In this document: in pieces, positions 16,830-25,391 of the stretch
How positions within the stretch are numbered: position 1 is the first letter of the stretch
Layout of the letters: the number at the start of each line of letters is the position of its first letter
From: Flavobacterium sp. BFFFF1
GTDB lineage: Bacteria > Bacteroidota > Bacteroidia > Flavobacteriales > Flavobacteriaceae
DNA length: 64,000 nucleotides
NCBI RefSeq assembly: GCF_002256285.1
Contig: NZ_NKJE01000014.1
Span: 1 to 64,000 of the forward strand
Direction: 5' to 3'
Notes under the pieces: model-generated
What the model was told of the DNA's origin: nothing
Databases searched by the model: none
The model's input: the letters and a program-made list of their open reading frames with translations, nothing else
Made by a program: the position numbers and the translations under genes

Positions 16830-18146
16830 TTAGTATCTGTAGTATTCAGGCTTAAATGGTCCCTGTACTTCAACACCGATATAAGCTGCCTGATCGTCTC
16901 TCAACGTTTCCAACTCAACGCCCAGCTTAGCCAGGTGTAAAGCTGCTACTTTCTCATCTAAATGCTTCGGAAGCATATAAACTTCATTGTTGTAGTTGGC
17001 ACTGTTTTTCCAAAGTTCGATTTGTGCTAAAGTCTGGTTTGTAAACGAATTACTCATTACAAAACTTGGATGGCCGGTAGCACAGCCAAGGTTTACCAAA
17101 CGGCCTTCAGCCAGAATGATGATGTCTTTACCGTCAATCGTATATTTATCAACCTGAGGCTTGATCTCGATTTTTGAAGCGCCATGCGTCTTGTTCAACC
17201 AAGCCATGTCAATTTCATTATCAAAGTGACCAATGTTACATACAATCGTTTTGTCTTTCATCTGTTCGAAATGGCTTCCCAAAACGATGTCCTTATTTCC
17301 AGTTGTGGTAATGATGATATCCGCATTTCCAACAACCGTGTTCAGTTTTTTCACTTCAAAACCGTCCATCGCAGCCTGTAAAGCACAAATCGGGTCGATT
17401 TCAGTAACCGTTACGATAGAACCCGCGCCACGGAAAGAAGCCGCAGTCCCTTTTCCAACGTCACCATAACCACACACGACAACACGCTTTCCGGCAAGCA
17501 TCAAATCCGTAGCGCGACGGATCGCATCCACAGCAGATTCTTTACATCCATACTTATTGTCAAACTTTGATTTGGTAACCGAATCATTCACGTTGATCGC
17601 TGGCATGACCAACGTCCCGTTTTTCATTCTTTCATATAACCTGTGAACACCGGTAGTCGTTTCTTCAGACAAACCTCTGATTCCGGAAACCAATTCAGGA
17701 TAACGGTCAAAAACCATATTCGTCAAATCGCCACCATCATCAAGGATCATGTTCAACGGCTTTCTGTCTTCCCCAAAAAACAGGGTTTGCTCGATACACC
17801 AGTCAAAGGACTCCTCATCAAGGCCTTTCCAGGCATACACCTGAATCCCCGCAGCAGCAATCGCAGCAGCAGCCTGATCCTGTGTAGAGAAGATGTTGCA
17901 TGATGACCACGTAACTTCAGCGCCCAAAGCGATCAACGTCTCAATCAAAACCGCCGTCTGGATCGTCATGTGCAGACAACCCGCTATACGCGCGCCTTTC
18001 AATGGCTGTTCGTCCTTGTACTCTGCACGAAGCGCCATCAATCCCGGCATTTCGGCTTCAGCCAATTCAATTTCTTTTCTTCCCCAGGCAGCCAGGGAGA
18101 TGTCTTTTACCTTGTAAGCCACATAGGGCATGGTTGTCGTACTCAT
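16830..18146 (-). CDS. ahcY: Adenosylhomocysteinase
   Basis: 438 residues, full length. It hydrolyses S-adenosylhomocysteine to adenosine and homocysteine in the cytosol, keeping methyltransferases active. Visible marks: [16 protein letters not shown] and [17 protein letters not shown] in the substrate domain, the NAD-binding loop [13 protein letters not shown] near residue 220, and the C-terminal FKPEYYRY, whose Lys and Tyr reach the neighbouring subunit's cofactor. Single gene with its own -7 box and terminator. Confidence 0.97.
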   Translation of the reverse strand: MSTTTMPYVAYKVKDISLAAWGRKEIELAEAEMPGLMALRAEYKDEQPLKGARIAGCLHMTIQTAVLIETLIALGAEVTWSSCNIFSTQDQAAAAIAAAGIQVYAWKGLDEESFDWCIEQTLFFGEDRKPLNMILDDGGDLTNMVFDRYPELVSGIRGLSEETTTGVHRLYERMKNGTLVMPAINVNDSVTKSKFDNKYGCKESAVDAIRRATDLMLAGKRVVVCGYGDVGKGTAASFRGAGSIVTVTEIDPICALQAAMDGFEVKKLNTVVGNADIIITTTGNKDIVLGSHFEQMKDKTIVCNIGHFDNEIDMAWLNKTHGASKIEIKPQVDKYTIDGKDIIILAEGRLVNLGCATGHPSFVMSNSFTNQTLAQIELWKNSANYNNEVYMLPKHLDEKVAALHLAKLGVELETLRDDQAAYIGVEVQGPFKPEYYRY

Positions 18147-18178
18147 TTATATTATATTTGTAAGTGTAAAATTTTCCG

Positions 18179-18186
18179 CAAATTTA
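18179..18186 (-). promoter_or_regulatory. -7 box of ahcY
   Basis: TAAATTTG on the minus strand (TAnnTTTG), about 33 nt before the start codon. No clear -33. Confidence 0.45.
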
Positions 18187-18277
18187 GGCAATAACTTATG
18201 ATTTAAAAAGCGTTTTTAATTATTTGTGAACTGTCTAAGTTTTCGTAAGCTTTTAAAAATCAAGATAATGAATTTAA

Positions 18278-18371
18278 GGAGCTGTTTCCCGCTTTCGCCT
18301 TTATCTTTTTAGGGAATCCCTGCGCTGCGCTGCGGGACATCCCTAAAAAGGATATCGGCTCTATCGGGGCT
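18278..18371 (-). repeat. Dispersed hairpin element, copy C (ahcY/phosphopantetheinyl transferase gap)
   Basis: 94 nt in reverse orientation. Read on the minus strand: AGCCCCGATAGAGC, CGATATCCTTTTT, core hairpin AGGGA/TCCCT with a GC-rich loop, AAAAAGATAAAGGCG, then CGGGAAACAGCTCC. It lacks the CCCGAAGCTTCGGG inner block of copies A, B and D. Confidence 0.75.
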
Positions 18372-18437
18372 GGGCTTTCCTTAAAAATTCACGAATCATT
18401 TTCCAATTCGCTAACCGTCACTTTCGCCCGTTTATCA

Positions 18438-19067
18438 ATGCCGACCCATAAAACCTTCAATTGCTTTCCCGACACCAAACTCCTGCTGTGGAATATCACA
18501 GAAACAGCCGAGACGCTGTCACAAAACCTGCACCTGACGCAGAAAAGCCTCGACCGCCTTCGCAATATGAAATCCGAAGCGCACCGCCGCGGTTTTTTAA
18601 GCGTGCGCCAATTGCTGCTGGAACAAGGTTATCAGGATTCAGACCTGTTTTATGACGAATTCGGAAAACCGCACCTCGTTGACGGCAAACACATTTCCAT
18701 TTCCCATTCTCATGAATTTTCAGCCATAATCATCAGCGACCGTATCACAGGTGTCGACCTTGAACTGCGCCGGGACAAAATCGCAGTCATAGCAGACAAG
18801 TTTGTCGAGCCTACTTTTATTTTGGATAAGAATAACCCAGATTATATTCGCAAATTAACCGTAAATTGGGGCATTAAAGAGGCAGTTTTCAAAATCCGGA
18901 ACGAAAAAGGCATCAGTTTTAAAGACCACATCGATGTGAAACTATTCGAAATGGAAGACAAGAAAACTACCGCCACGTTGCATTTCAACAAACTACAACG
19001 ACATTTTGATGTGTATTTTGAAGAAATCGGGGATTACACAATAGTTTATCTTTTCGAAGGCAACTAA
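18438..19067 (+). CDS. 4'-phosphopantetheinyl transferase superfamily protein
   Basis: 209 residues. It transfers phosphopantetheine from CoA to a carrier-protein serine. The Sfp-type signatures are visible: ISISHSHEFSAI near residue 90, GVDLELRR near 112 (Mg-binding Asp and Glu), and VNWGIKEAVFKI near 147 (Trp-x-x-Lys-Glu). The length is near the Sfp class (about 220) rather than AcpS (about 125). The start at 18438 is the first ATG of the frame after repeat copy C. The next gene begins 1 nt after its stop. No carrier protein or synthase is nearby, so the target is unknown. Confidence 0.9.
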   Translation: MPTHKTFNCFPDTKLLLWNITETAETLSQNLHLTQKSLDRLRNMKSEAHRRGFLSVRQLLLEQGYQDSDLFYDEFGKPHLVDGKHISISHSHEFSAIIISDRITGVDLELRRDKIAVIADKFVEPTFILDKNNPDYIRKLTVNWGIKEAVFKIRNEKGISFKDHIDVKLFEMEDKKTTATLHFNKLQRHFDVYFEEIGDYTIVYLFEGN

Positions 19068-19068
19068 C

Positions 19069-19788
19069 ATGAAAAACATATACAATGCGCTCGTGATAGC
19101 GAAAAAGCAAAACCAAAAACTACTTGCCATTTTGCTAGATCCGGATAAAATAGATTGGGATATGCTGCAACAAATGATCGAAAAAATCAATTCGTCGGAT
19201 GCAACGCATATTTTCATAGGCGGAAGCCTCGTGACCACCACGCGCATCGGCGAATTGATCCTGCAGATTAAGCGCTTTTGCAAATTACCGGTACTACTGT
19301 TCCCGGGAAACCCTTCACAGATTTCCGATAAAGCGGATGGTATTTTGTTCCTATCCCTGATTTCCGGACGCAATCCCGATTTTCTGATCGGTCATCACAC
19401 CATTGCAGCGCCGGTCCTGGCAAAAACGGCTCTTGAAATCATCCCGACAGGATACATTTTAATTGAAAGCGGCAGCGAGACTGCCGTTGAAACCATCAGC
19501 AAGACCGTACCTCTATCGATTTCAGATATTGATAAAATCGTCCACACAGCGCAGGCTGGCGCAATGCTGGGCAACAAGCTCATTTACCTCGAGGCAGGCA
19601 GTGGCGCTAAAAATGCCGTGCCGTCGGAAATCATCAGGAAAGTGTCCGAAAACATTTCGGTTCCTCTGATCGTTGGAGGGGGCATCCGGAACAGGCAGGG
19701 GATTTCAGACGCCTTTGACCATGGGGCGGATCTGGTTGTAATTGGTACCGCATTTGAAAACAATCCTGATTTCTTTGAAACCGCATAA
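19069..19788 (+). CDS. Geranylgeranylglyceryl/heptaprenylglyceryl phosphate synthase family protein
   Basis: 239 residues, a TIM barrel. It joins an isoprenyl diphosphate to glycerol-1-phosphate, making an ether-linked prenylglycerol phosphate. Marks: LLDPDKIDWDM near 20, ATHIFIGGSL near 45, LLFPGNPSQIS near 86, the YLEAGSGAKNAVP loop near 177 and VPLIVGGGIRNRQG near 206 (phosphate site). This is the bacterial (Bacteroidota) group of an enzyme best known from archaeal lipid synthesis. It sits between the phosphopantetheinyl transferase and pnuC genes with 1-nt gaps, so it is part of one operon. Confidence 0.92.
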   Translation: MKNIYNALVIAKKQNQKLLAILLDPDKIDWDMLQQMIEKINSSDATHIFIGGSLVTTTRIGELILQIKRFCKLPVLLFPGNPSQISDKADGILFLSLISGRNPDFLIGHHTIAAPVLAKTALEIIPTGYILIESGSETAVETISKTVPLSISDIDKIVHTAQAGAMLGNKLIYLEAGSGAKNAVPSEIIRKVSENISVPLIVGGGIRNRQGISDAFDHGADLVVIGTAFENNPDFFETA

Positions 19789-19789
19789 T

Positions 19790-20413
19790 ATGGCAGATTT
19801 TTTCCTGAATTACTACAGAACACTCCCCACCTGGCAGATTGCTTTGGAATTTATAGCGTTCGTGCTTGGGATTTTAAGCGTCTGGTTTGCCAGAAAAGAA
19901 AACATCTGGGTTTATCCAACGGGCCTTGTCGCCACAATCATTACAGCATATTTATTGTACATCGCAAGCTACATTGGCGATATGTCGGTAAACATCTACT
20001 TTACAGTCATGAGTTTCTACGGATGGTACAATTGGGCAAAAACTGGCGATGTCAAGGAAAATCTCCCCATCACCAGAACCAACCGTAAAGAAAAATTAAC
20101 AGGCGTATTGCTGTTTTTTATCACAATTTTTGTAGTTTTCGCACTCTATAAAATTTTCGGACAGCAAATTAATAACGACAATTACATTGACATTTTTGCT
20201 TCCGGGCTGTTTTTTACCGGCATGTGGTACATGGCCAAAAAGAAAATAGAGAACTGGACACTTTGGATTATTGGCGATATTATCGTCACCCCACTGTATG
20301 CCTATAGAGGATTGGGCATGCTGTCCTTACAATATTTAATTTTTACATTGCTGGCCATTTCGGCCTATTTAGAATGGAGGAAAATCTTAAGCAACAAGCA
20401 ACAACTATCATAA
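19790..20413 (+). CDS. pnuC: PnuC-type vitamin transporter (nicotinamide riboside or thiamine)
   Basis: 207 residues with about seven membrane helices, usual PnuC length. Family marks are WVYPTGLVATIITAYLL near 43, DMSVNIYFTVMSFYGWYNW near 65-83 and the second-half WIIGDIIVTPLYAYRGL near 160. PnuC proteins let nicotinamide riboside enter and rely on phosphorylation for trapping. Close relatives (PnuT) carry thiamine. The start at 19790 is 1 nt after the previous stop and fits the family start; an upstream in-frame codon would overlap the synthase gene. The next gene, which begins with a NadR-like kinase, overlaps its last 40 nt. Confidence 0.9.
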   Translation: MADFFLNYYRTLPTWQIALEFIAFVLGILSVWFARKENIWVYPTGLVATIITAYLLYIASYIGDMSVNIYFTVMSFYGWYNWAKTGDVKENLPITRTNRKEKLTGVLLFFITIFVVFALYKIFGQQINNDNYIDIFASGLFFTGMWYMAKKKIENWTLWIIGDIIVTPLYAYRGLGMLSLQYLIFTLLAISAYLEWRKILSNKQQLS

Positions 20414-22488
20414 AAATTGCGCTATTCGGACCGGAATCTACCGGAAAGACTACGCTGGCAAAACAGCTGTCGGAACACTTCGAAACGGCTTGGGCACCTG
20501 AATATGCACGGGAATACCTGCAGCAAAAATGGGATACGGAACAAAAATCATGTGAACCCGAAGATTTGTTGCCCATCGCCATAGGTCAGGTGAAGACAGA
20601 AAATGAGGCTTTGCTCGCAGCCAATAAATACCTTTTTTGCGACACCACCCTCATGGTAACCAAGGTATTCTCTGATATGTACTACAATTTCTGTGACCCG
20701 GCAATCGATAAAGCGGCACGCAAACACAAATACGACCTTTTTTTTCTTACTGATGTAGATATCCCATGGGAACAGGATGATCTGCGTGATCGACCGCAAA
20801 ACCGCACCAGTACTTTTGAAACCTTCCGAAGTGCATTGACCGAAAATGAAAAGCCCTTTGTCATCCTTTCCGGGAACAGGCAACAGCGGTTTGAAAAGGC
20901 AGTCAAAATACTCCGGGATTTTGAGAAAGCAAGGGAAATGGGTTTCTCGTCACAGGATTTCATTGCCATTTACAATCATGGCATTTCACCTGACAAGATT
21001 CAGGATCACCTCGCCATATTTTCAAAAGGCATCGCAAAAACCATTTTGGAACGGCCCGCTACGAAAGATGATGGTATTTTACGCCCTACTCCGGAAAATT
21101 ATGCCGACTATGCCGCCTTTTTCGGGCAAAAACGCAGCAATTACAAATTGAAGAAATTCGTCCCCGCCTCTGGTGCAGCAAGCCGCATGTTTAAATTCCT
21201 GAATGAATTCCTGAATGATTTCAACATCGAAGAAGAAACCATAAATGCCTATATCAATCGGAAGAATGCCACGGCGCTCGCCGTTTTTCTTGTAGGACTT
21301 GAAAAGCTTCCGTTTTATGAAGAAGTCAGCCTGACATTGCAACGCAATTATTCGAATTTCCGATCGCTGAACAAAGACCTTAGGGACTATTATTTTATCA
21401 AAGCCATGCTATCGCCTTACCATTTTGATTTCGCGGCAAAACCAAAGGGAATTTTAAATTTTCACAAGTATCCTACGCATATTGCCACCTCGGTCGAAGA
21501 ACATTTAAATGAAAGCTGTCTTTATGCCTGCGATGGAAAAATTGCCCATCTTCATTTCACAGTGTCTCCGGAACATCAGAAAGCCTTTGAGAGTATCATT
21601 CAAAATGTACAGGGAAAAATAGAGAAACAACATGGCAACACGATAAAAGTCAATTTTTCGTATCAGGATAAAGCCACGGATACATTGGCCGTGGACCTGG
21701 AAAATAAACCGTTCCGGGACGACAATGGACAGCTCGTCTTTCGCCCCGGCGGGCATGGTGCCTTGATCCAAAACCTGAACTCGCTCGACGCCGACATCAT
21801 TTTTATCAAAAACATTGACAACGTCATCCAAAACCATATTGAAGAAATAGCGCTGTATAAAAAAGCGCTGGCCGGAATCATGATTGAACTTCAGGAAATG
21901 GTCTTTGAATACCTAAAGTTGATCGATTCCGGAAAGATTGGTGAGAAAGAAATCCCTGAACTTGTGGAATTTTCGACAAAGAGATTAAACATGAATGTGA
22001 TCGAGGACTTTGAAAAGTTTACGCTGGAAAACAAGCTGGAATTCCTGAGACAACTGCTGGACAGGCCACTACGGGTTTGCGGAATGGTGAAAAATGAAGG
22101 TGAACCGGGCGGCGGCCCGTTCTGGGTAATGGACCGGAAAGGAAACGTTTCGCTGCAGATTGTAGAATCAACACAAGTCGACCTAAACAATTCCGCCCAG
22201 GCCCAAATCCTGAAAAACGCAACGCATTTCAACCCCGTTGACCTGGTATGCGGACTTAAAAATTACAAAGGCCAAAAATTTGACCTTACCCAATTCGTAG
22301 ATAAAAACAGTGGGTTTATCGTAGACAAAACCAAAAACGGCCGTGCGCTTAAAGCATATGAACTCCCAGGACTGTGGAATGGCGCTATGGCCAAATGGAT
22401 TACGGTTTTTGTACAGGTTCCGCTTATTACCTTTAATCCGGTTAAAACAGTCAATGATTTGTTAAAACCTGCGCACCAGCCCCAATAA
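20374..22488 (+). CDS. Fusion of NadR-like ribosylnicotinamide kinase domain and DUF4301
   Basis: 704 residues. Residues 12-185 form a P-loop kinase of the NadR C-terminal type: Walker A GPESTGKTT (19-27), EYAREYL (43-49), CDTTLMVTKVFSDMYY (89-104) and DDLRDRPQNR (135-144). No NMN adenylyltransferase half is present. Residues from about 190 to 704 match DUF4301. In that part I see PASGAASRM (264-272), PKG (357-359), PGGHG (458-462) and IFIKNIDN (476-483). This is the order and spacing of loops in UDP-sugar pyrophosphorylases (GxGTR, PKG, PdGnGg, VDN). The reading frame is continuous, with no stop between the two parts. The start overlaps pnuC by 40 nt and the stop overlaps arfB by 1 nt. In relatives I remember the two parts as neighbouring separate genes, which I cannot verify here. 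Confidence 0.85.
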   Translation: MEENLKQQATTIIKIALFGPESTGKTTLAKQLSEHFETAWAPEYAREYLQQKWDTEQKSCEPEDLLPIAIGQVKTENEALLAANKYLFCDTTLMVTKVFSDMYYNFCDPAIDKAARKHKYDLFFLTDVDIPWEQDDLRDRPQNRTSTFETFRSALTENEKPFVILSGNRQQRFEKAVKILRDFEKAREMGFSSQDFIAIYNHGISPDKIQDHLAIFSKGIAKTILERPATKDDGILRPTPENYADYAAFFGQKRSNYKLKKFVPASGAASRMFKFLNEFLNDFNIEEETINAYINRKNATALAVFLVGLEKLPFYEEVSLTLQRNYSNFRSLNKDLRDYYFIKAMLSPYHFDFAAKPKGILNFHKYPTHIATSVEEHLNESCLYACDGKIAHLHFTVSPEHQKAFESIIQNVQGKIEKQHGNTIKVNFSYQDKATDTLAVDLENKPFRDDNGQLVFRPGGHGALIQNLNSLDADIIFIKNIDNVIQNHIEEIALYKKALAGIMIELQEMVFEYLKLIDSGKIGEKEIPELVEFSTKRLNMNVIEDFEKFTLENKLEFLRQLLDRPLRVCGMVKNEGEPGGGPFWVMDRKGNVSLQIVESTQVDLNNSAQAQILKNATHFNPVDLVCGLKNYKGQKFDLTQFVDKNSGFIVDKTKNGRALKAYELPGLWNGAMAKWITVFVQVPLITFNPVKTVNDLLKPAHQPQ

Positions 22489-22889
22489 TGGATGCCGAAA
22501 AAATCATAACGGAACTGCAATATAAGGCTGTGCGCAGCAGTGGCGCCGGCGGACAAAATGTCAATAAAGTATCTTCAAAAGTGATGCTGCAATTTGATAT
22601 TAATGCCTCTCAAGCGCTCGAAGACGAAGAAAAAACACGCGCGATTAAGAACCTTTTACCAAGGCTGACATCGGAGCAAATCCTGATCCTGAATTGTGAT
22701 GAAGACCGCAGCCAGCTTAAAAACAAGGAAATCGTTACCAAAAGATTCCTGGAAATCATTACAAAATCACTTCTGGTCCCAAAGAAGCGGAAACCGACCC
22801 GCGTGCCACGTGCCGTGATCGAAAAACGCATTAAGGAAAAGCGCAGCCAGTCAGAAATTAAGCAATCGCGCAAACGCCCGGAACTTTGA
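22488..22889 (+). CDS. arfB: Peptidyl-tRNA hydrolase ArfB (YaeJ-type ribosome rescue factor)
   Basis: 133 residues. It releases nascent chains from ribosomes stalled without a stop codon. The catalytic GGQ sits at residues 21-23 within SSGAGGQNVNKVSSKV. The C-terminal basic tail (KKRKPTRVPRAVIEKRIKEKR to KQSRKRPEL) is the part that enters the empty mRNA channel in ArfB. It overlaps the preceding gene's stop by one base (TAATG), so it is probably translationally coupled. No clear terminator was seen after it; the next transcription unit begins with the TPP riboswitch. Confidence 0.93.
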   Translation: MDAEKIITELQYKAVRSSGAGGQNVNKVSSKVMLQFDINASQALEDEEKTRAIKNLLPRLTSEQILILNCDEDRSQLKNKEIVTKRFLEIITKSLLVPKKRKPTRVPRAVIEKRIKEKRSQSEIKQSRKRPEL

Positions 22890-22985
22890 CCTGGATCGGA
22901 GCCGAGCGTTTTTAGCACCTCTAAATGCGAAAGGGCCGATATACCAACAAGTTCCCACTGCTCTCTATTAATTATTAATTGTTTA

Positions 22986-23018
22986 TTGTCAATTATTAAT
23001 TACCAATTCCTATATTTG
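22986..23018 (+). promoter_or_regulatory. Promoter of the TPP-riboswitch receptor gene
   Basis: TTG (22986-22988) and TATATTTG (23011-23018), with a 22-nt spacer, slightly long. The predicted transcript start falls at the 5' side of riboswitch helix P1. An AT-rich block with two copies of AATTATTAATT surrounds the -33 region. Confidence 0.6.
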
Positions 23019-23021
23019 CCC

Positions 23022-23104
23022 CGTCTCAAAGGGGTGCTCTACCAAGGGCTGAGATTATACCCAAAGAACCTGGGCGGGTAATGCTGCCAAGGGAACGAAT
23101 GTGA
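23022..23104 (+). promoter_or_regulatory. TPP (thiamine pyrophosphate) riboswitch
   Basis: All conserved blocks of the THI element are present in order: AAAGGGGTGCT at the 5' side, GGGCTGAGATTATACCC (the pyrimidine-sensing CTGAGA loop) near 23046-23062, AGAACCTG near 23065-23072, GGGTAATGC near 23076-23084 and AAGGGAACG near 23089-23097. The leader continues 140 nt to a TonB-dependent receptor gene. By established work, THI elements in Bacteroidota control outer-membrane thiamine receptors. High TPP should reduce receptor expression. Confidence 0.95.
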
Positions 23105-23218
23105 TAAAAATGTCCATCAGGCGTTTTTAACCAAAGAGCCAGCCGTCGCGAAGGCAGGTCTCCGACAAAGCATTCAAAAATCATATTTAATTATTAACAC
23201 AGAATAATTACCCCTTTT

Positions 23219-23238
23219 ATTCGTAAAACTTTACGAAT
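23219..23238 (+). promoter_or_regulatory. Hairpin covering the start codon of the receptor gene
   Basis: ATTCGTAA/TTACGAAT stem with an AACT loop. The 3' arm includes the A and T of the ATG at 23237-23239. It could be the translational expression platform of the TPP riboswitch, since no strong intrinsic terminator is seen in the leader. Confidence 0.5.
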
Positions 23239-25360
23239 GAAAACTTTATTCAATTTATTTGGTCGTGGCAAAACGCCATACTCCGTCGCCTGCCTGCTCC
23301 TGTCTGCAACGGCATTTTCTCAGGAACAGCCCAAAGACTCCACTAAAACCAACCAGCTTGATGCGGTCCTGGTATCGGCAGTACGGGTGACGACTAAAAC
23401 GCCCGTGAGTTTCAGCAATCTCAGTAAATCCGATATCAGGTCACGAAATCTCGGACAGGACATCCCGATCCTGATGAACTTTATGCCTTCGGTAGTCACC
23501 ACTTCTGATGCAGGAAACGGCATAGGATACACAGGGATTCGTGTACGCGGCAGCGATGCTACCCGCGTCAACATCACCATCAACGGCATCCCATACAACG
23601 ACGCCGAAAGCCATGGGACCTTTTGGGTCAATATGCCAGACTTCGCGTCTTCTGTCGAAAGCCTCCAACTCCAGCGTGGCGTAGGGACATCAACCAACGG
23701 CGCCGGGGCTTTTGGCGCAAGCCTAAACCTGCTCACAGACAGTTATGCGACCCAGGCAAACGGCGAAATTTCTAACTCAGCCGGGAGCTTCAACACCCGC
23801 AAACACACTGTGAAATTCAGCAGCGGACTCATTAATGGTTTTGAACTTGCCGGAAGACTGTCAGCCATCAACTCCCAGGGCTACATTGATCGCGGCGCAT
23901 CGGATCTGAAATCCTATTTCCTGCAAGGGACATTTGTCGGGAAGACGACCTTGATCAAGGCACTCGTTTTTGGAGGAAGTGAACGTACCTATCAATCCTG
24001 GAACGGCATTGATAGCGAAACCCTCCGAAAGGACAGGCAATTTAACTCGGCAGGGATATTTACAGACGAAAACGGCCAAACGCGTTTTTACGACAATGAA
24101 ACCGACAATTATTTCCAGGACCACTACCAATTGCACTGGAATGAAAGGCTGTCAGAAAAGTGGTCCCTCACGACCGCGCTGCATTACACCAAAGGAAAGG
24201 GCTACTATGAAAATTATAAGGAAGATGCTGATTTCGCCGACTATGCGCTGGAACCGGTTGCTGGACAAACAGGCACAGACCTGATCCGGCAGAAATGGCT
24301 GGATAATGATTTTTATGGCTTTACGTTTTCATCAAGCTATACCGAAGAAAAATTTGATCTTATTGTCGGTGGCGGCTGGAACAAATATGAAGGGGACCAT
24401 TTTGGAAAAGTGATCTGGGCGCGTTTTGCATCCCAAAGCGAACCCGGCGACCATTATTACGATGACTATGCCGTAAAAACAGACGGCAATGTTTTTGCCA
24501 AAATCAACTACATGCTCACGTCAAAATGGAGCCTGTTTGCAGACATGCAATACCGAGGTGTCAATTATAAGGCCAATGGCGTCCAGGCAGATTTCGTCGA
24601 TGACCATTTCGGTTTTTTTAATCCAAAAGCCGGAATTACCTACCTCGTGAATGCAAAAAACACGATGTACTTCTCCTATGCCAAAGCCAACCGCGAACCC
24701 AATCGGACGGACTACGAAAGCGGCAACGCGGTACCTGAAAAACTGAATGATTTTGAACTGGGCTGGAGAAATACTTCCGATAAAATTAAATTCAATGCCA
24801 ACCTATACTATATGGCCTACAAAGACCAGCTGATCCTGACCGGAAATCTCGACGATGTAGGCAATCCGATACGTTCCAACAGCAAAAAAAGCTACCGCGT
24901 CGGGATTGAAGCAGACGCGACTTTTATGATTTCAAATCAATTTACACTGCGTCCTAACATCACTGTGAGCAGCAATAAAAACGTAGACCTCGATGTGCAG
25001 GGACAAAACTATGGTACCCGCAGCATTGCGTATTCACCCGAAATTATTGCGGGAAATATCTTCAGCTATAAGCCCAACCGCCATTTCCAGGCCGCATTGT
25101 TGTCAAAATTTGTGGGGGAACAATTCATGAATAACATCGAATTGCCCGCTGCCAAATTACCGGACTATTTTGTCAACGATGTGAACCTTTCGTATGAATT
25201 CAATCCGGGAAAAGTTTTTAAGACAATTACAATCAACGGCTTGGTCAATAACATCCTCGACAGGCAGTACGTTTCAAACGGATACATGTATGACATCTAC
25301 CCGTATTATTACCCACAGGCAGGGATTAATTTCCTTATTGGACTGACGTTAAAGTTTTAG
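23237..25360 (+). CDS. TonB-dependent outer-membrane receptor, predicted thiamine uptake
   Basis: 707 residues with a signal peptide (cleavage after TAFSQ, about residue 29). The plug domain spans about 40-165, with DAVLVSAVRV, YTGIRVRGSDATRVNITINGIP and LQLQRGVGTSTNGAGAFGASLNL. The barrel continues to the terminal strand INFLIGLTLKF with a C-terminal Phe. No CarboxypepD-like N-terminal domain and no paired SusD gene, so it is a vitamin-type rather than glycan-type receptor. The TPP riboswitch in its leader indicates thiamine or a precursor as substrate. It ends at a strong terminator, so it is the only gene under this riboswitch. Confidence 0.9.
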   Translation: MKTLFNLFGRGKTPYSVACLLLSATAFSQEQPKDSTKTNQLDAVLVSAVRVTTKTPVSFSNLSKSDIRSRNLGQDIPILMNFMPSVVTTSDAGNGIGYTGIRVRGSDATRVNITINGIPYNDAESHGTFWVNMPDFASSVESLQLQRGVGTSTNGAGAFGASLNLLTDSYATQANGEISNSAGSFNTRKHTVKFSSGLINGFELAGRLSAINSQGYIDRGASDLKSYFLQGTFVGKTTLIKALVFGGSERTYQSWNGIDSETLRKDRQFNSAGIFTDENGQTRFYDNETDNYFQDHYQLHWNERLSEKWSLTTALHYTKGKGYYENYKEDADFADYALEPVAGQTGTDLIRQKWLDNDFYGFTFSSSYTEEKFDLIVGGGWNKYEGDHFGKVIWARFASQSEPGDHYYDDYAVKTDGNVFAKINYMLTSKWSLFADMQYRGVNYKANGVQADFVDDHFGFFNPKAGITYLVNAKNTMYFSYAKANREPNRTDYESGNAVPEKLNDFELGWRNTSDKIKFNANLYYMAYKDQLILTGNLDDVGNPIRSNSKKSYRVGIEADATFMISNQFTLRPNITVSSNKNVDLDVQGQNYGTRSIAYSPEIIAGNIFSYKPNRHFQAALLSKFVGEQFMNNIELPAAKLPDYFVNDVNLSYEFNPGKVFKTITINGLVNNILDRQYVSNGYMYDIYPYYYPQAGINFLIGLTLKF

Positions 25361-25362
25361 TC

Positions 25363-25391
25363 AAAAAAGCCGGCTTGTCGCCGGCTTTTTA
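25363..25391. terminator. Bidirectional terminator
   Basis: Stem AAAAAGCCGGC/GCCGGCTTTTT with a 5-nt loop, between convergent genes. Confidence 0.85.
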
